Notes under the pieces: model-generated
The model's input: the letters and a program-made list of their open reading frames with translations, nothing else
Database searches by the model: none
What the model was told of the DNA's origin: nothing
From: an uncultured Pontibacter sp.
GTDB lineage: Bacteria; Bacteroidota; Bacteroidia; Cytophagales; Hymenobacteraceae
Length of the DNA: 64,000 bases
Direction of reading: 5' to 3'
NCBI RefSeq assembly: GCF_947495565.1
Contig: NZ_CANLZM010000007.1
Span: 1-64,000 of the forward strand
Shown: in pieces, positions 39,658 to 47,560 of the stretch
Layout of the letters: each line of letters begins with the position of its first letter
Numbering within the stretch: position 1 is the stretch's first letter
Program-made: the position numbers and the translations under genes

Positions 39658-40893
39658 ATGAAGAACTACGTAAAAAAACTAACACTACTGCTGCTGCTCA
39701 GCATCTTTACCCTGCCTGCCTGGGCGCAATTTGAAGGATTGGAGCTGTCGCCGAATGCCAAGATCAGCCTAATCACCTGCTCACCTGGGCCGGACCTTTA
39801 CGCTATTTTCGGGCATAGTGCCGTGCGGGTGCACGACCCTGCCAATGGCACGGATGTAGTGTTTAACTACGGCACCTTTGATTTTGACGAACCGAATTTC
39901 TACCTCAAGTTCGCGCAGGGAAAGCTCAACTATAAGCTGTCGGTGGCGCATTTCCGCGACTTCGTGTACAGCTATACCATGGATAACCGCTCGGTATATG
40001 AGCAGCAGCTAAACCTGACGGAGGAGCAAAAGCAGCAGTACTGGGCTTTCCTGACGCACAACTACCTGCCAGAGAACCGGTTTTACCTCTACGACTTCTT
40101 CTTTGATAACTGCGCTACCCGCATCCGCGACGGTCTGGAGGCTACCTTCCCGAACCAGATCGCTTTTAACATCAGCCACTTCGACAAAGACTACAGCTTC
40201 CGTAACCTAATTGATTTATACTTAGGCCCTCAGCCCTGGGGCGATTTCGGAATCGATATAGCGCTTGGTGCACGCATAGATGAGGAAGCCACTCCTTATC
40301 AGTACATGTTTTTGCCTGATTACCTATCTAAAGGACTTGGCAGCGCCACCCTCTCACAAAACGGCCAGACTGCCCCGCTTGCACTAGAGCAGCAGGTAAT
40401 ATTTGAGCGCGACCCTTCTGTACCTTTAGAGGCCGGCTGGTTTACGCCGCAGCTGCTTTTCTGGGTTTTCCTGCTACTTGTGGTAGCTCTAACGGTTCTG
40501 GATTTTATAAAGCACCGCCGCAGCCGTGTGTTTGATATGGTGTTTTTCCTGATGCTAGGTCTGCTGGGCATTGTGGTACTGCTGCTTTGGTTTGCCACCG
40601 ATCATCAGGCTACGGCCTACAACTTTAACCTGCTGTGGGCTATTCCGTCGCACGTAGTGGTGGCATTTTTCCTGGGCAGCAACATACTCCCGGACTGGGT
40701 GCGCAAGTATATGCTTTACACGGCGATAGTTACCGCTGTGGCAATTTTAGGCTGGCCGCTGTGGCCGCAAATGTATCATGCCGCTTTCCTGCCGATTATG
40801 CTGGCAGCCGTACTTAGAGCGGCTTATGCCGTATGGTTCTCTAAAAAGGCGCAAGCCCTTGCTCACTTTCAAAGTATAGCGCAAAAGATATGA
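39658..40893 (+). CDS. DUF4105 (Lnb N-terminal periplasmic domain) protein
   Basis: About 411 residues from the ATG at 39658, two bases after the rsmI stop. It has a signal peptide (LTLLLLLSIFTLPAWAQ), then a DUF4105 domain with LITCSPGPDLYAIFGHSAVRV, NYGTFDF, YDFFFDNCATRIRD and other conserved Cys, His and Asn residues that suggest a papain-like fold. Four or five transmembrane helices follow from about residue 265 on (FWVFLLLVVALTVLDFI and later). The enzyme activity is not established. Confidence 0.9.
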   Translation: MKNYVKKLTLLLLLSIFTLPAWAQFEGLELSPNAKISLITCSPGPDLYAIFGHSAVRVHDPANGTDVVFNYGTFDFDEPNFYLKFAQGKLNYKLSVAHFRDFVYSYTMDNRSVYEQQLNLTEEQKQQYWAFLTHNYLPENRFYLYDFFFDNCATRIRDGLEATFPNQIAFNISHFDKDYSFRNLIDLYLGPQPWGDFGIDIALGARIDEEATPYQYMFLPDYLSKGLGSATLSQNGQTAPLALEQQVIFERDPSVPLEAGWFTPQLLFWVFLLLVVALTVLDFIKHRRSRVFDMVFFLMLGLLGIVVLLLWFATDHQATAYNFNLLWAIPSHVVVAFFLGSNILPDWVRKYMLYTAIVTAVAILGWPLWPQMYHAAFLPIMLAAVLRAAYAVWFSKKAQALAHFQSIAQKI

Positions 40894-41693
40894 ACCTGAA
40901 CCAACTGGCCAATAAGCTGAACATACTTTGCCGCAGCGTCGGCGCATTTATAAAACACGAGGGAGAAAGCTTCGACCGCTCCAAGATAGAGCAGAAAGGT
41001 TTTAACGACTTAGTTTCTTACGTGGATAAGGAAGCGGAGCAGAAACTGGTTGACGGTTTGCGCAAGCTGTTGCCCGAGGCTGGCTTTATCACTGAAGAAG
41101 GCACCGACACCACCAGGGGCGAGCGCTTTAACTGGGTAATAGACCCGTTAGACGGCACCACCAACTTTACCCACGGGTTACCTGCTTACTGTGTTAGCGT
41201 AGGCCTACTGGATGGCGATGATATTGTACTAGGTACCGTGTACGACCCCAACCGCGACGAATGCTTCTGGGCCTACAAAGGCGGCGGTGCCTTCTGCAAC
41301 GACTCTCCTATAAAAGTATCTGACGCCCCTGCGCTGAAAGACGGCCTTATTGCCACCGGCTTTCCATACTATGATTTTGGCCTTACGCAGCAGTACCTGC
41401 AGGTGCTTGGTTCCTTTATGTCTAAATCTCACGGTATCCGGCGTATTGGTTCTGCAGCCTTGGATTTGGTGTATGTGGCCTGTGGCCGATGCGAAGGGTT
41501 TTTTGAGTATAACCTGAACCCTTGGGATGTGGCCGGAGGCTCTATCATTGTACAAGAGGCAGGCGGCAAGCTCAGCAAGTTTACCGAAGACGGAGATTAT
41601 ATTTTCGGGCGGGAGATTGTGGCCAGCAACGGCAACGTACATTCTGAAATGCAGCAGGTCATCGCTGAATTTTGGAAAAAGCCTCAGTCTTAA
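40890..41693 (+). CDS. Inositol monophosphatase family protein
   Basis: A 267-residue Mg-dependent phosphatase of the IMPase/FIG superfamily. Motifs are EEGTDT (metal Glu), WVIDPLDGTTNFTHGLP (metal Asp pair) and the C-terminal NPWDVAGGSIIVQEAGG. It may act on inositol phosphates, histidinol phosphate or PAP, and sequence alone does not decide. Its ATG overlaps the DUF4105 stop (ATGA), so rsmI, DUF4105 and this gene form one coupled operon. Confidence 0.94.
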   Translation: MNLNQLANKLNILCRSVGAFIKHEGESFDRSKIEQKGFNDLVSYVDKEAEQKLVDGLRKLLPEAGFITEEGTDTTRGERFNWVIDPLDGTTNFTHGLPAYCVSVGLLDGDDIVLGTVYDPNRDECFWAYKGGGAFCNDSPIKVSDAPALKDGLIATGFPYYDFGLTQQYLQVLGSFMSKSHGIRRIGSAALDLVYVACGRCEGFFEYNLNPWDVAGGSIIVQEAGGKLSKFTEDGDYIFGREIVASNGNVHSEMQQVIAEFWKKPQS

Positions 41694-41724
41694 ACTTTTT
41701 ATACTTCCCAAAGGTTAGTATAGC

Positions 41725-41901
41725 ATGATACAGCAAGTCCTTATTCTGCTTATGTTTCTGGCGGCGGTAGCTTACATGCTGCGCATGGTTTATCAGGTAT
41801 TTGTGGCCAAAAGCGGTTGCGCCAAAAGCTGCGGCGCCTGCTCCACCATCGACTTTAAGAAAATTCAGCAGGACCTGGAGAAGCAACAGGCCAAGGCCTA
41901 A
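41725..41901 (+). CDS. FeoB-associated-type Cys-rich small membrane protein (58 aa)
   Basis: A short gene of 58 codons that is easily missed. One N-terminal transmembrane helix (VLILLMFLAAVAYMLRMVY, about 5-23) is followed by a basic linker and a C-x3-C-x2-C cluster (SGCAKSCGACS), then an amphipathic charged helix. This is the layout of the FeoB-associated Cys-rich membrane proteins of Bacteroidota. There is no feoA or feoB in the window, so the link to iron uptake is by family only. It lies 31 bases after the inositol phosphatase stop and could end that operon. No Shine-Dalgarno is visible. Confidence 0.78.
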   Translation: MIQQVLILLMFLAAVAYMLRMVYQVFVAKSGCAKSCGACSTIDFKKIQQDLEKQQAKA

Positions 41902-42060
41902 TAAGCTCCTTTAACACCTCATCTTATACTATTTTTTAAAGGGCATTTATGCCCTTTTTTATTGTCTGCTATACATTAATGTTTCTTCGGTCTGTATCTA
42001 AACTTCGTTTTTTCGTATAGTTCTATACTTAGGAGTAGAATCATTTTAAAACGATAAGTT

Positions 42061-42399
42061 ATGCAAGATAAAGTTGAAGAAAGATCTTTAGTGAACGTGC
42101 TAAACCGCCTGCGTAAGGATGGTTATAAGTATGATTTTAAAGTAGGGCAGGATGGCAGGCTCTGCACAATGGAAGATAAAGAGCAGTTTAACCCGGATCA
42201 GGTTCGTATTGTAGACCATTACCGTTTTGAGGGCGAAAGCGACCCAGACGATATGTCTATACTTTATGCGCTGGAAACCACTACCGGCTTAAAAGGCACT
42301 ATCTCTAATTCTTACGGCCCTTACGCCGATGAGAATGTAGACACATTTTTGAAGCAAGTAGAGGACTTGGGTAAGAACCTCGATAAAAACGACAAATAA
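42061..42399 (+). CDS. Hypothetical cytoplasmic protein of a small Bacteroidota family
   Basis: A 112-residue protein with LRKDGYKYDFKV, HYRFEGESDPDDMSILYAL and GLKGTISNSYGPYAD. Similar proteins in Bacteroidota are sometimes labelled phosphoribosylpyrophosphate synthetase, but nothing here resembles a PRPP synthetase active site (no PRPP loop and far too short), so that label should not be trusted. The conserved GESDPDD and GLKG motifs suggest a small alpha/beta domain. It is monocistronic, with a terminator right after it. Confidence 0.8.
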   Translation: MQDKVEERSLVNVLNRLRKDGYKYDFKVGQDGRLCTMEDKEQFNPDQVRIVDHYRFEGESDPDDMSILYALETTTGLKGTISNSYGPYADENVDTFLKQVEDLGKNLDKNDK

Positions 42400-42401
42400 A
42401 A

Positions 42402-42438
42402 AACAGCAAGGGCCGATAATTAATCGGCCCTTGCTGTT
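42402..42438. terminator. Terminator shared by convergent genes
   Basis: A perfect 16-bp stem (42402-42417 with 42423-42438) has a 5-base AATTA loop. On the minus strand it is followed by TTTTATTTG, a fitting tail for the MscS gene. On the plus strand the tail is weak but AAGTATA follows closely. Confidence 0.88.
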
Positions 42439-42456
42439 GTAGTATAAAGTATAAAT

Positions 42457-43395
42457 TTAATCTTGATGGCCATTGCCGCCTAGGCGCTGGCCATTTTTCA
42501 TGGATGCGCTTAATGTTTGCAACTCCTCGCTTAGCTTTTCGCCTCCCTTTATACCGAAATCCAGTGTGCGGATAGGGAAAGGAATCAGGATATCGTTCGC
42601 ATCAAAGGCTTTCTTTATTTTGATGATAGCATCACTTTTAGCCGACACATAATCTACTTGCCTACTGTAGCTTACCCAAAAGCGGGCTTTAAAATTGATG
42701 GAGCTGTCGCCGAAGGCATCAAACATCACCTCAATATCACGTGTCTTCACGCGGTTTTTTACGTCCTGCAGCGCCTCAATTACCACCTGTTGCACCTGCT
42801 CCAGGTCCTCTGCGTAAGACACGCCTACTTCCAGATCTATGCGGCGGGTGCCGTAGATAGAAAAGTTGGTGAGCGGATTCTCAAACACCATTTTGTTCGG
42901 CAGCCTAACCAGTTCGCCAGTTGTCTGACGGATATCTATTGTGCGGAGCGTGATGCGTTCGATATTACCAAAATAATCGTTTGTTTCGATCATATCGCCT
43001 ACACCAAACGGCTTCTGCACGGCAATGATGACCCCGGATATGAAGTTGGCGGCAATATCCTGAAAGGCAAAACCTAAGGCCAAACCAATGATACCGACAC
43101 CGGCAAGCAGCGAGATTACTACTCTATCCAGGTTCAGCACGCTCAACACAAAGAAGAAGCCTATCATCAGCATACCAATGTGCAGCAGCGTGAGCACCAG
43201 GTTATTAAGCGCTGCGCTGTGAGAGAACTTGTTGATAAACTTGCCAAGCCAATCCCGCACGAAGCCAGCTACATAAAATGTAACGATAAGCAGAACAAGG
43301 GCGACAAAAATGTTCGGAAGCATCAAGACAATCTGTGCCCCCCAAGCCTCCAGCTTGCTCCAAAGCAGCTCTACAGCATTGTTTAAGTCTTTCAT
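42457..43395 (-). CDS. MscS-type mechanosensitive ion channel
   Basis: A small-conductance mechanosensitive channel of about 312 residues from the ATG at 43395. It has an N-terminal membrane region with three or four helices. The pore helix is VISLLAGVGIIGLALGFAFQD with the typical Gly/Ala packing, followed by the beta domain (KPFGVGDMIE, the G.V..I.LR.T.IR pattern, LPN) and the C-terminal alpha/beta cage. It releases osmolytes under hypo-osmotic shock. ATGs at 43437 and 43440 are alternatives. The longer frame to 43614 would overlap the radical SAM gene and has an uncharacteristic N-terminus. Confidence 0.92.
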   Translation of the reverse strand: MKDLNNAVELLWSKLEAWGAQIVLMLPNIFVALVLLIVTFYVAGFVRDWLGKFINKFSHSAALNNLVLTLLHIGMLMIGFFFVLSVLNLDRVVISLLAGVGIIGLALGFAFQDIAANFISGVIIAVQKPFGVGDMIETNDYFGNIERITLRTIDIRQTTGELVRLPNKMVFENPLTNFSIYGTRRIDLEVGVSYAEDLEQVQQVVIEALQDVKNRVKTRDIEVMFDAFGDSSINFKARFWVSYSRQVDYVSAKSDAIIKIKKAFDANDILIPFPIRTLDFGIKGGEKLSEELQTLSASMKNGQRLGGNGHQD

Positions 43396-43450
43396 ATATG
43401 TGTTAAAACTAATGTTCAGGCCAATTGTTTGTCTCATCATGTTAGTTTGG

Positions 43451-44473
43451 TCAGGCCCATACTTTTGTACCTTCGGTGCAGTTGCGGCACATTTCCACTT
43501 CTGTGCGAGAGCGCAGCAGCTTCTGCCTAAATGAGTTATACTTATCGCCGCGCCATACTTGGGCAAAGCTCTGCTGCTGCAGGTCGCCTTGTCGATACTC
43601 CGCATCCTTATCAAAACAGCAGGGCACTACCAACCCATCCCAAGTTATTACGCAGGAATGCCACATTTTCCAGCAGTGGTTTAGCAGTTTGTTTTTGATG
43701 CTGTAGCTGCCGTCGCCGTTGTTGTTATACCTGGAGTAGTAATCTATAGTTGGGATAAGCGGCGAGCCGTTCTCGTAGTCATAGATTTGGGCGGTTTTGA
43801 ACACCACCTCATCCACACCCAGTTCCTTTGCCAGCTCTTTTACGTCCTGCAGCTGATGCTCGTTTGGGCGCACCACCAGATACTGAAACATTATATGCGG
43901 CGTTTTCGATTTCAGCTCCTTTTTCCACTTGACAATATTGCGTGTGCCCTCCAGCACCTTCTCCAGCTTACCGCCTACCCGATAAGCTTCATACGTCTCC
44001 TGCGTGGTGCCGTCAATAGATACGATGAGGCGGTCCAGCCCGGATTCAACTGTTTTGCGCGCAGTGGCGTCATCCAGAAAGTGTGCGTTGGTAGAGGTGG
44101 CCGTGTAAATGCCGCGGTCTGAGGCATACTTTACGAGCTCCAGAAAGCTTTTGTGCAAGTATGGCTCCCCCTGAAAATAAAAGATAAGGTACAGCAACCG
44201 GCGGTGCAGTTGGTTTATAGTGTTTTTGAAAAGCTCGTTCTGCAGCATGCCGGTGGGCCGGGAGAAGGAGCGAAGGCCACTGGGGCACTCCGGGCAACGC
44301 AGGTTGCAGGAGGTAGTCGGCTCCAGCGATATGCTAAGCGGATACCCCCAATGTGTAGCTTTGCCGGTGAGTTTTGAATACAGGTAACTGCCTACCACCT
44401 GCAGCGCATTAAGCGTTCGCAGCGGCGTCAGTTTAGAAAGAAAATTAAACCCATCGGCCAGTTGAAGTGCCAT
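43451..44473 (-). CDS. Radical SAM protein with SPASM domain
   Basis: About 340 residues from the ATG at 44473. The radical SAM cluster motif C-x3-C-x2-C lies at about residues 56-63 (TSCNLRCPECP), followed by YFQGEPYLH and ATSTNAHFLD as in the TIM-barrel core. The C-terminal Cys-rich SPASM part reads CWKMWHSCVITWDG, VPCCFDKD and CRNC, ligands for extra iron-sulfur clusters. Such enzymes modify peptides or proteins or act in cofactor synthesis, and no precursor peptide is visible nearby. Extension to 44581 would cross a terminator. Confidence 0.92.
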   Translation of the reverse strand: MALQLADGFNFLSKLTPLRTLNALQVVGSYLYSKLTGKATHWGYPLSISLEPTTSCNLRCPECPSGLRSFSRPTGMLQNELFKNTINQLHRRLLYLIFYFQGEPYLHKSFLELVKYASDRGIYTATSTNAHFLDDATARKTVESGLDRLIVSIDGTTQETYEAYRVGGKLEKVLEGTRNIVKWKKELKSKTPHIMFQYLVVRPNEHQLQDVKELAKELGVDEVVFKTAQIYDYENGSPLIPTIDYYSRYNNNGDGSYSIKNKLLNHCWKMWHSCVITWDGLVVPCCFDKDAEYRQGDLQQQSFAQVWRGDKYNSFRQKLLRSRTEVEMCRNCTEGTKVWA

Positions 44474-44526
44474 AGAAATTTGCAGGTGCTGTGGCAGCAG
44501 CCGATTAAGCTCTCTACCAAAATAAA

Positions 44527-44549
44527 GGGGCAGCCGCTCTGGCTGCCCC
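44527..44549 (-). terminator. Terminator of the baeRF7 gene
   Basis: A 9-bp GC stem, GGGGCAGCC (44527-44535) and GGCTGCCCC (44541-44549), has a GCTCT loop. T-rich TTTATTTT follows on the minus strand. Its position also rules out the long N-terminal extension of the radical SAM gene. Confidence 0.88.
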
Positions 44550-44593
44550 ACTAATTTATACTTTCTGCCGCTAACGGCCAAAAAAGCGACGGT

Positions 44594-45781
44594 TTAGTAT
44601 CTGAAGAGCGCTTTCACGCTGGCACCTCCCTCAGTAGCCTCTGCAAGGCCGTTGTAGTTGCTAACAAACACTTTACCGCCCTGCGCCAATGTTTTAATTG
44701 CCGCCAGATTGATGAGGTCGTCATCACCGCGCATGTACTCGTTATGTATCTCGGCAGTGGCGCTTTTAGAGTCATAAACGCCCCATACCGGCTTGCTTGG
44801 CGTAATAAACAGTGTATCTATACGGCCGTGTACAGCCTCTGCCGCCACCGTAGCGATATCTTCTGAGGTAACGCCTGTGCCAGCCACATTTTGGTAGCGT
44901 GACAGCGAGTCGTTATGGCCCTGCTGCATCATAGGTTTTACAACGCCCAGCGCCTTCTCATGCATTGTATTCATGTCAGCCACATCGCTGTTTTCGTTGA
45001 TGTTGATGTTCTGCGGCACGACGTTTTTATACTTGCTTATGTTGCGGTAGATGCCACAATAATGATCCACACCGGCCAGCACCAGCGGCTCTGTGGCATC
45101 GTGCAGTATCTTCTGTAGGCTGTTGTCTATCTCCAGCATAAACTCGCGCACGCGCTCGTGCTCTTCATCGCCTTTCGTGCTGCCTGGGCCGTGTACTATG
45201 TTAGAGCCGTTTACAGTGGTGGTAGAGTTTGTGAAATCCTGATCATTACCTTTCACATCAAACTTCAGCGCTTTGCTCATGGTTTCCGGCACAAAAGAAC
45301 TGATATCGATCGGCCTGATTTTCTCTATGGTAGCCTCGTAAAACGCCACCTTCTCACGGTACAGACTCAAGATGAAGAACCGGCCGTTCTGGCTCAAAAT
45401 CGGCAGCATTGGGGTCAGGTAAAACTGGTCCAGCACATATACTACATCAGGCATTGTAATAGGCAGGGTATAATGCGCTGAGAAGCCTTTGGTAATAAAC
45501 ACAGCCAAACCTTCTGCCTGGTGGCGCCAGAAGCCGTTGTCGTTCAGGAGGTCTTCGGCAGGCTTCAGGTACTGCTCAATCTCTGCGTCAGGCACATCAT
45601 GCCTTTGCAGCAGCGCTCGGGTTTCTTTCAGTTTGTTTTTGAAAAGGATGTGGTCCTGGCCGTTAAGTGTTTCGTGGCCAGCACGGTGCGTAGGTATATA
45701 GAGAGAAATACACAGTGCATTTTGCGTATTGTTCTGCACATTTAGCAGCTTCTCAATGTCATTCTTATTAATTAATGCCAT
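44594..45781 (-). CDS. baeRF7-type release-factor-like protein
   Basis: A 395-residue protein of the bacterial archaeo-eukaryotic release factor (baeRF) superfamily, most like family 7. It starts with the VQNNTQNALCISLYIPTHRAG segment. The middle has the eRF1-like NGRFFILSLYREKVAFYEA strand pattern, and the C-terminal third has GRIDTLFITPSKPVWG and TLAQGGKVFVSNYNGL, which resemble the L7Ae-like domain. The family is thought to act on ribosomes, perhaps as a peptide release or rescue factor, but has no proven role. It is monocistronic. Confidence 0.82.
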   Translation of the reverse strand: MALINKNDIEKLLNVQNNTQNALCISLYIPTHRAGHETLNGQDHILFKNKLKETRALLQRHDVPDAEIEQYLKPAEDLLNDNGFWRHQAEGLAVFITKGFSAHYTLPITMPDVVYVLDQFYLTPMLPILSQNGRFFILSLYREKVAFYEATIEKIRPIDISSFVPETMSKALKFDVKGNDQDFTNSTTTVNGSNIVHGPGSTKGDEEHERVREFMLEIDNSLQKILHDATEPLVLAGVDHYCGIYRNISKYKNVVPQNININENSDVADMNTMHEKALGVVKPMMQQGHNDSLSRYQNVAGTGVTSEDIATVAAEAVHGRIDTLFITPSKPVWGVYDSKSATAEIHNEYMRGDDDLINLAAIKTLAQGGKVFVSNYNGLAEATEGGASVKALFRY

Positions 45782-45948
45782 ATTTTTTGGGGTTAAAAAG
45801 TAGAGTATCTGTTACTTCTAAATTTCTAAATAACGTTTGCCGCCTCTGTAGCTTGCAGAGGTGTAGGATTTAAGTACGCAGCAAAACAAACAACGGTTAT
45901 TTAGGCACCATACCTCCGGTTATACCTTTATGGCAGCGACACAAAAAA

Positions 45949-45974
45949 GCCCGACTCTCTGCTGAGAGCCGGGC
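45949..45974 (-). terminator. Terminator of radA
   Basis: An 11-bp stem with one A-C mismatch (45949-45959 with 45964-45974) has a TGCT loop and is followed on the minus strand by six T residues. Confidence 0.88.
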
Positions 45975-46011
45975 CAAGTATGAGCTATACTAGATGAGCA
46001 TTAAGAAAGGC

Positions 46012-47391
46012 TTACCCAAACAAGCTTGAGAAGACCTCTTCTAAACGACCATAGGCATGTATGTTGATAGAGAACTTGCTCAGGTCAACGCCTTTTTTAT
46101 TATACTTTGAGATGTAAATATCGGTGAAGCCCAGCTTTTCGGCCTCCGTAATGCGGTTCTCCACGCGGTTTACGGCACGCACCTCGCCACCCAAGCCAAC
46201 CTCGGCAGCAAAGCAGGCCGTGTTCGGAATTGAAATATCCTCGAAAGACGAAAGTATGGAGGCACAAATTGCCAGATCCAGCGCTGGATCCTCGACTTTC
46301 AGGCCGCCGGCAATGTTCAGGAACACGTCTTGAGCACCCAGGCGGTAGCCACCGCGTTTTTCCAGCACGGCCAGCAGCATGTTCAGGCGCTTGGCATCAA
46401 AGCCGGTGCTGGAGCGCTGTGGCGTGCCATAGGTAGCGGGGCTAACCAGGCTCTGCACCTCAATCAGCAGCGGGCGGTTACCCTCCAGCGTAGCTCCAAT
46501 GGAAATGCCGCTAAACGCATCCTCGCGCTGCGTAATCAAAATCTCAGACGGGTTGCTGACCTCACGCAGCCCAGAGCCCATCATTTCGTAAATCCCTAAC
46601 TCGGAGGTAGAGCCGAAGCGGTTTTTGGTGGTGCGCAAAATGCGGTAGGTCATGTGGCGGTCGCCTTCGAAAGTAAGCACCGTATCTACCATGTGTTCCA
46701 GAATCTTTGGCCCGGCCAGGTTTCCCTCTTTAGTAATATGGCCTATCAGAAATACCGGCGTACCGCTCTCTTTGGCGAACTTCAGCAACTCCGCCGTACA
46801 CTCGCGCACCTGGCTCACGCTACCCGCGCCCGCCTCGATAAAAGAGGAATGCAGCGTTTGGATAGAGTCGATGATGAGCACCTGCGGCCGCACCAACTCT
46901 ATTTGCTTAAAGATGTTCTGTGTGCCGGTTTCTGTAAGTATAAAGCAATCGGAGGTTTGAGCTGCGAGGCGCTCGGCACGCATTTTTATCTGCTGCTCGC
47001 TTTCCTCACCGCTTACGTACAGCACTTTAAGGCCGCGCAGACTCAGAGCAATTTGCAGCATCAGCGTACTTTTACCTATGCCCGGCTCCCCGCCGATTAG
47101 CACCATAGAGCCCGGCACAATGCCGCCGCCAAGTACGCGGTTCAGCTCCTGGTCCTGGGTTACGATGCGCTGCTGCTCCTGGTAGCTGATGTCGGCAATG
47201 GGTTTGGGCTTGTTGGCAACTTGCGCTGTGCTGCTGCCTACTTTCCAGGCGGTGGTAGGGGTAACCTCCTCGCGCTGCACTACCTCCTCTACATAAGTGT
47301 TCCACTCGCCGCATGCCGGGCACTTGCCAATCCATTTGGCAGATTGCGCGCCGCAGTTCTGGCAGAAGTAGGATGTTTTTATCTTAGCCAT
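46012..47391 (-). CDS. radA: DNA repair protein RadA (Sms)
   Basis: RadA is a RecA-like ATPase and helicase that promotes branch migration in homologous recombination and natural transformation. The 459-residue protein has an N-terminal zinc finger (Cys10, 13, 24, 27), Walker A GGEPGIGKST near residue 98, the RadA-specific KNRFG motif (TKNRFGSTSELG) and a C-terminal Lon-protease-like domain with GLGGEVRAVNRVENRI. It is monocistronic, with a strong terminator. Confidence 0.97.
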   Translation of the reverse strand: MAKIKTSYFCQNCGAQSAKWIGKCPACGEWNTYVEEVVQREEVTPTTAWKVGSSTAQVANKPKPIADISYQEQQRIVTQDQELNRVLGGGIVPGSMVLIGGEPGIGKSTLMLQIALSLRGLKVLYVSGEESEQQIKMRAERLAAQTSDCFILTETGTQNIFKQIELVRPQVLIIDSIQTLHSSFIEAGAGSVSQVRECTAELLKFAKESGTPVFLIGHITKEGNLAGPKILEHMVDTVLTFEGDRHMTYRILRTTKNRFGSTSELGIYEMMGSGLREVSNPSEILITQREDAFSGISIGATLEGNRPLLIEVQSLVSPATYGTPQRSSTGFDAKRLNMLLAVLEKRGGYRLGAQDVFLNIAGGLKVEDPALDLAICASILSSFEDISIPNTACFAAEVGLGGEVRAVNRVENRITEAEKLGFTDIYISKYNKKGVDLSKFSINIHAYGRLEEVFSSLFG

Positions 47392-47560
47392 TAATGTCGT
47401 TCGTGATGTTTTGTTGATCAGGTTCTGGCTGAAGTTATACAGCTAATCAGAACAAATTTCAGGAGCAGAAGGATCAAATTTTATACTTACAGCACCGTTA
47501 TTTTTACCTGATGCAAAGTATGATTCTGGCTAACCATACTTTGTATGCTTCTCCCGGAAT

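Noticed and set aside
42061-42399. Phosphoribosylpyrophosphate synthetase
   Set aside because: I recall this label for similar short proteins, but the PRPP-binding loop and the length of a true synthetase are absent.
43396-43614. N-terminal extension of the MscS gene to 43614
   Set aside because: It would overlap the radical SAM gene by over 160 bases and adds a Cys/Ala-rich sequence unlike MscS proteins. The ATG at 43395 gives a normal N-terminus.
44474-44581. N-terminal extension of the radical SAM gene to 44581
   Set aside because: The extension would run across the terminator hairpin of the upstream baeRF7 gene. The ATG at 44473 lies after it and gives a normal protein.
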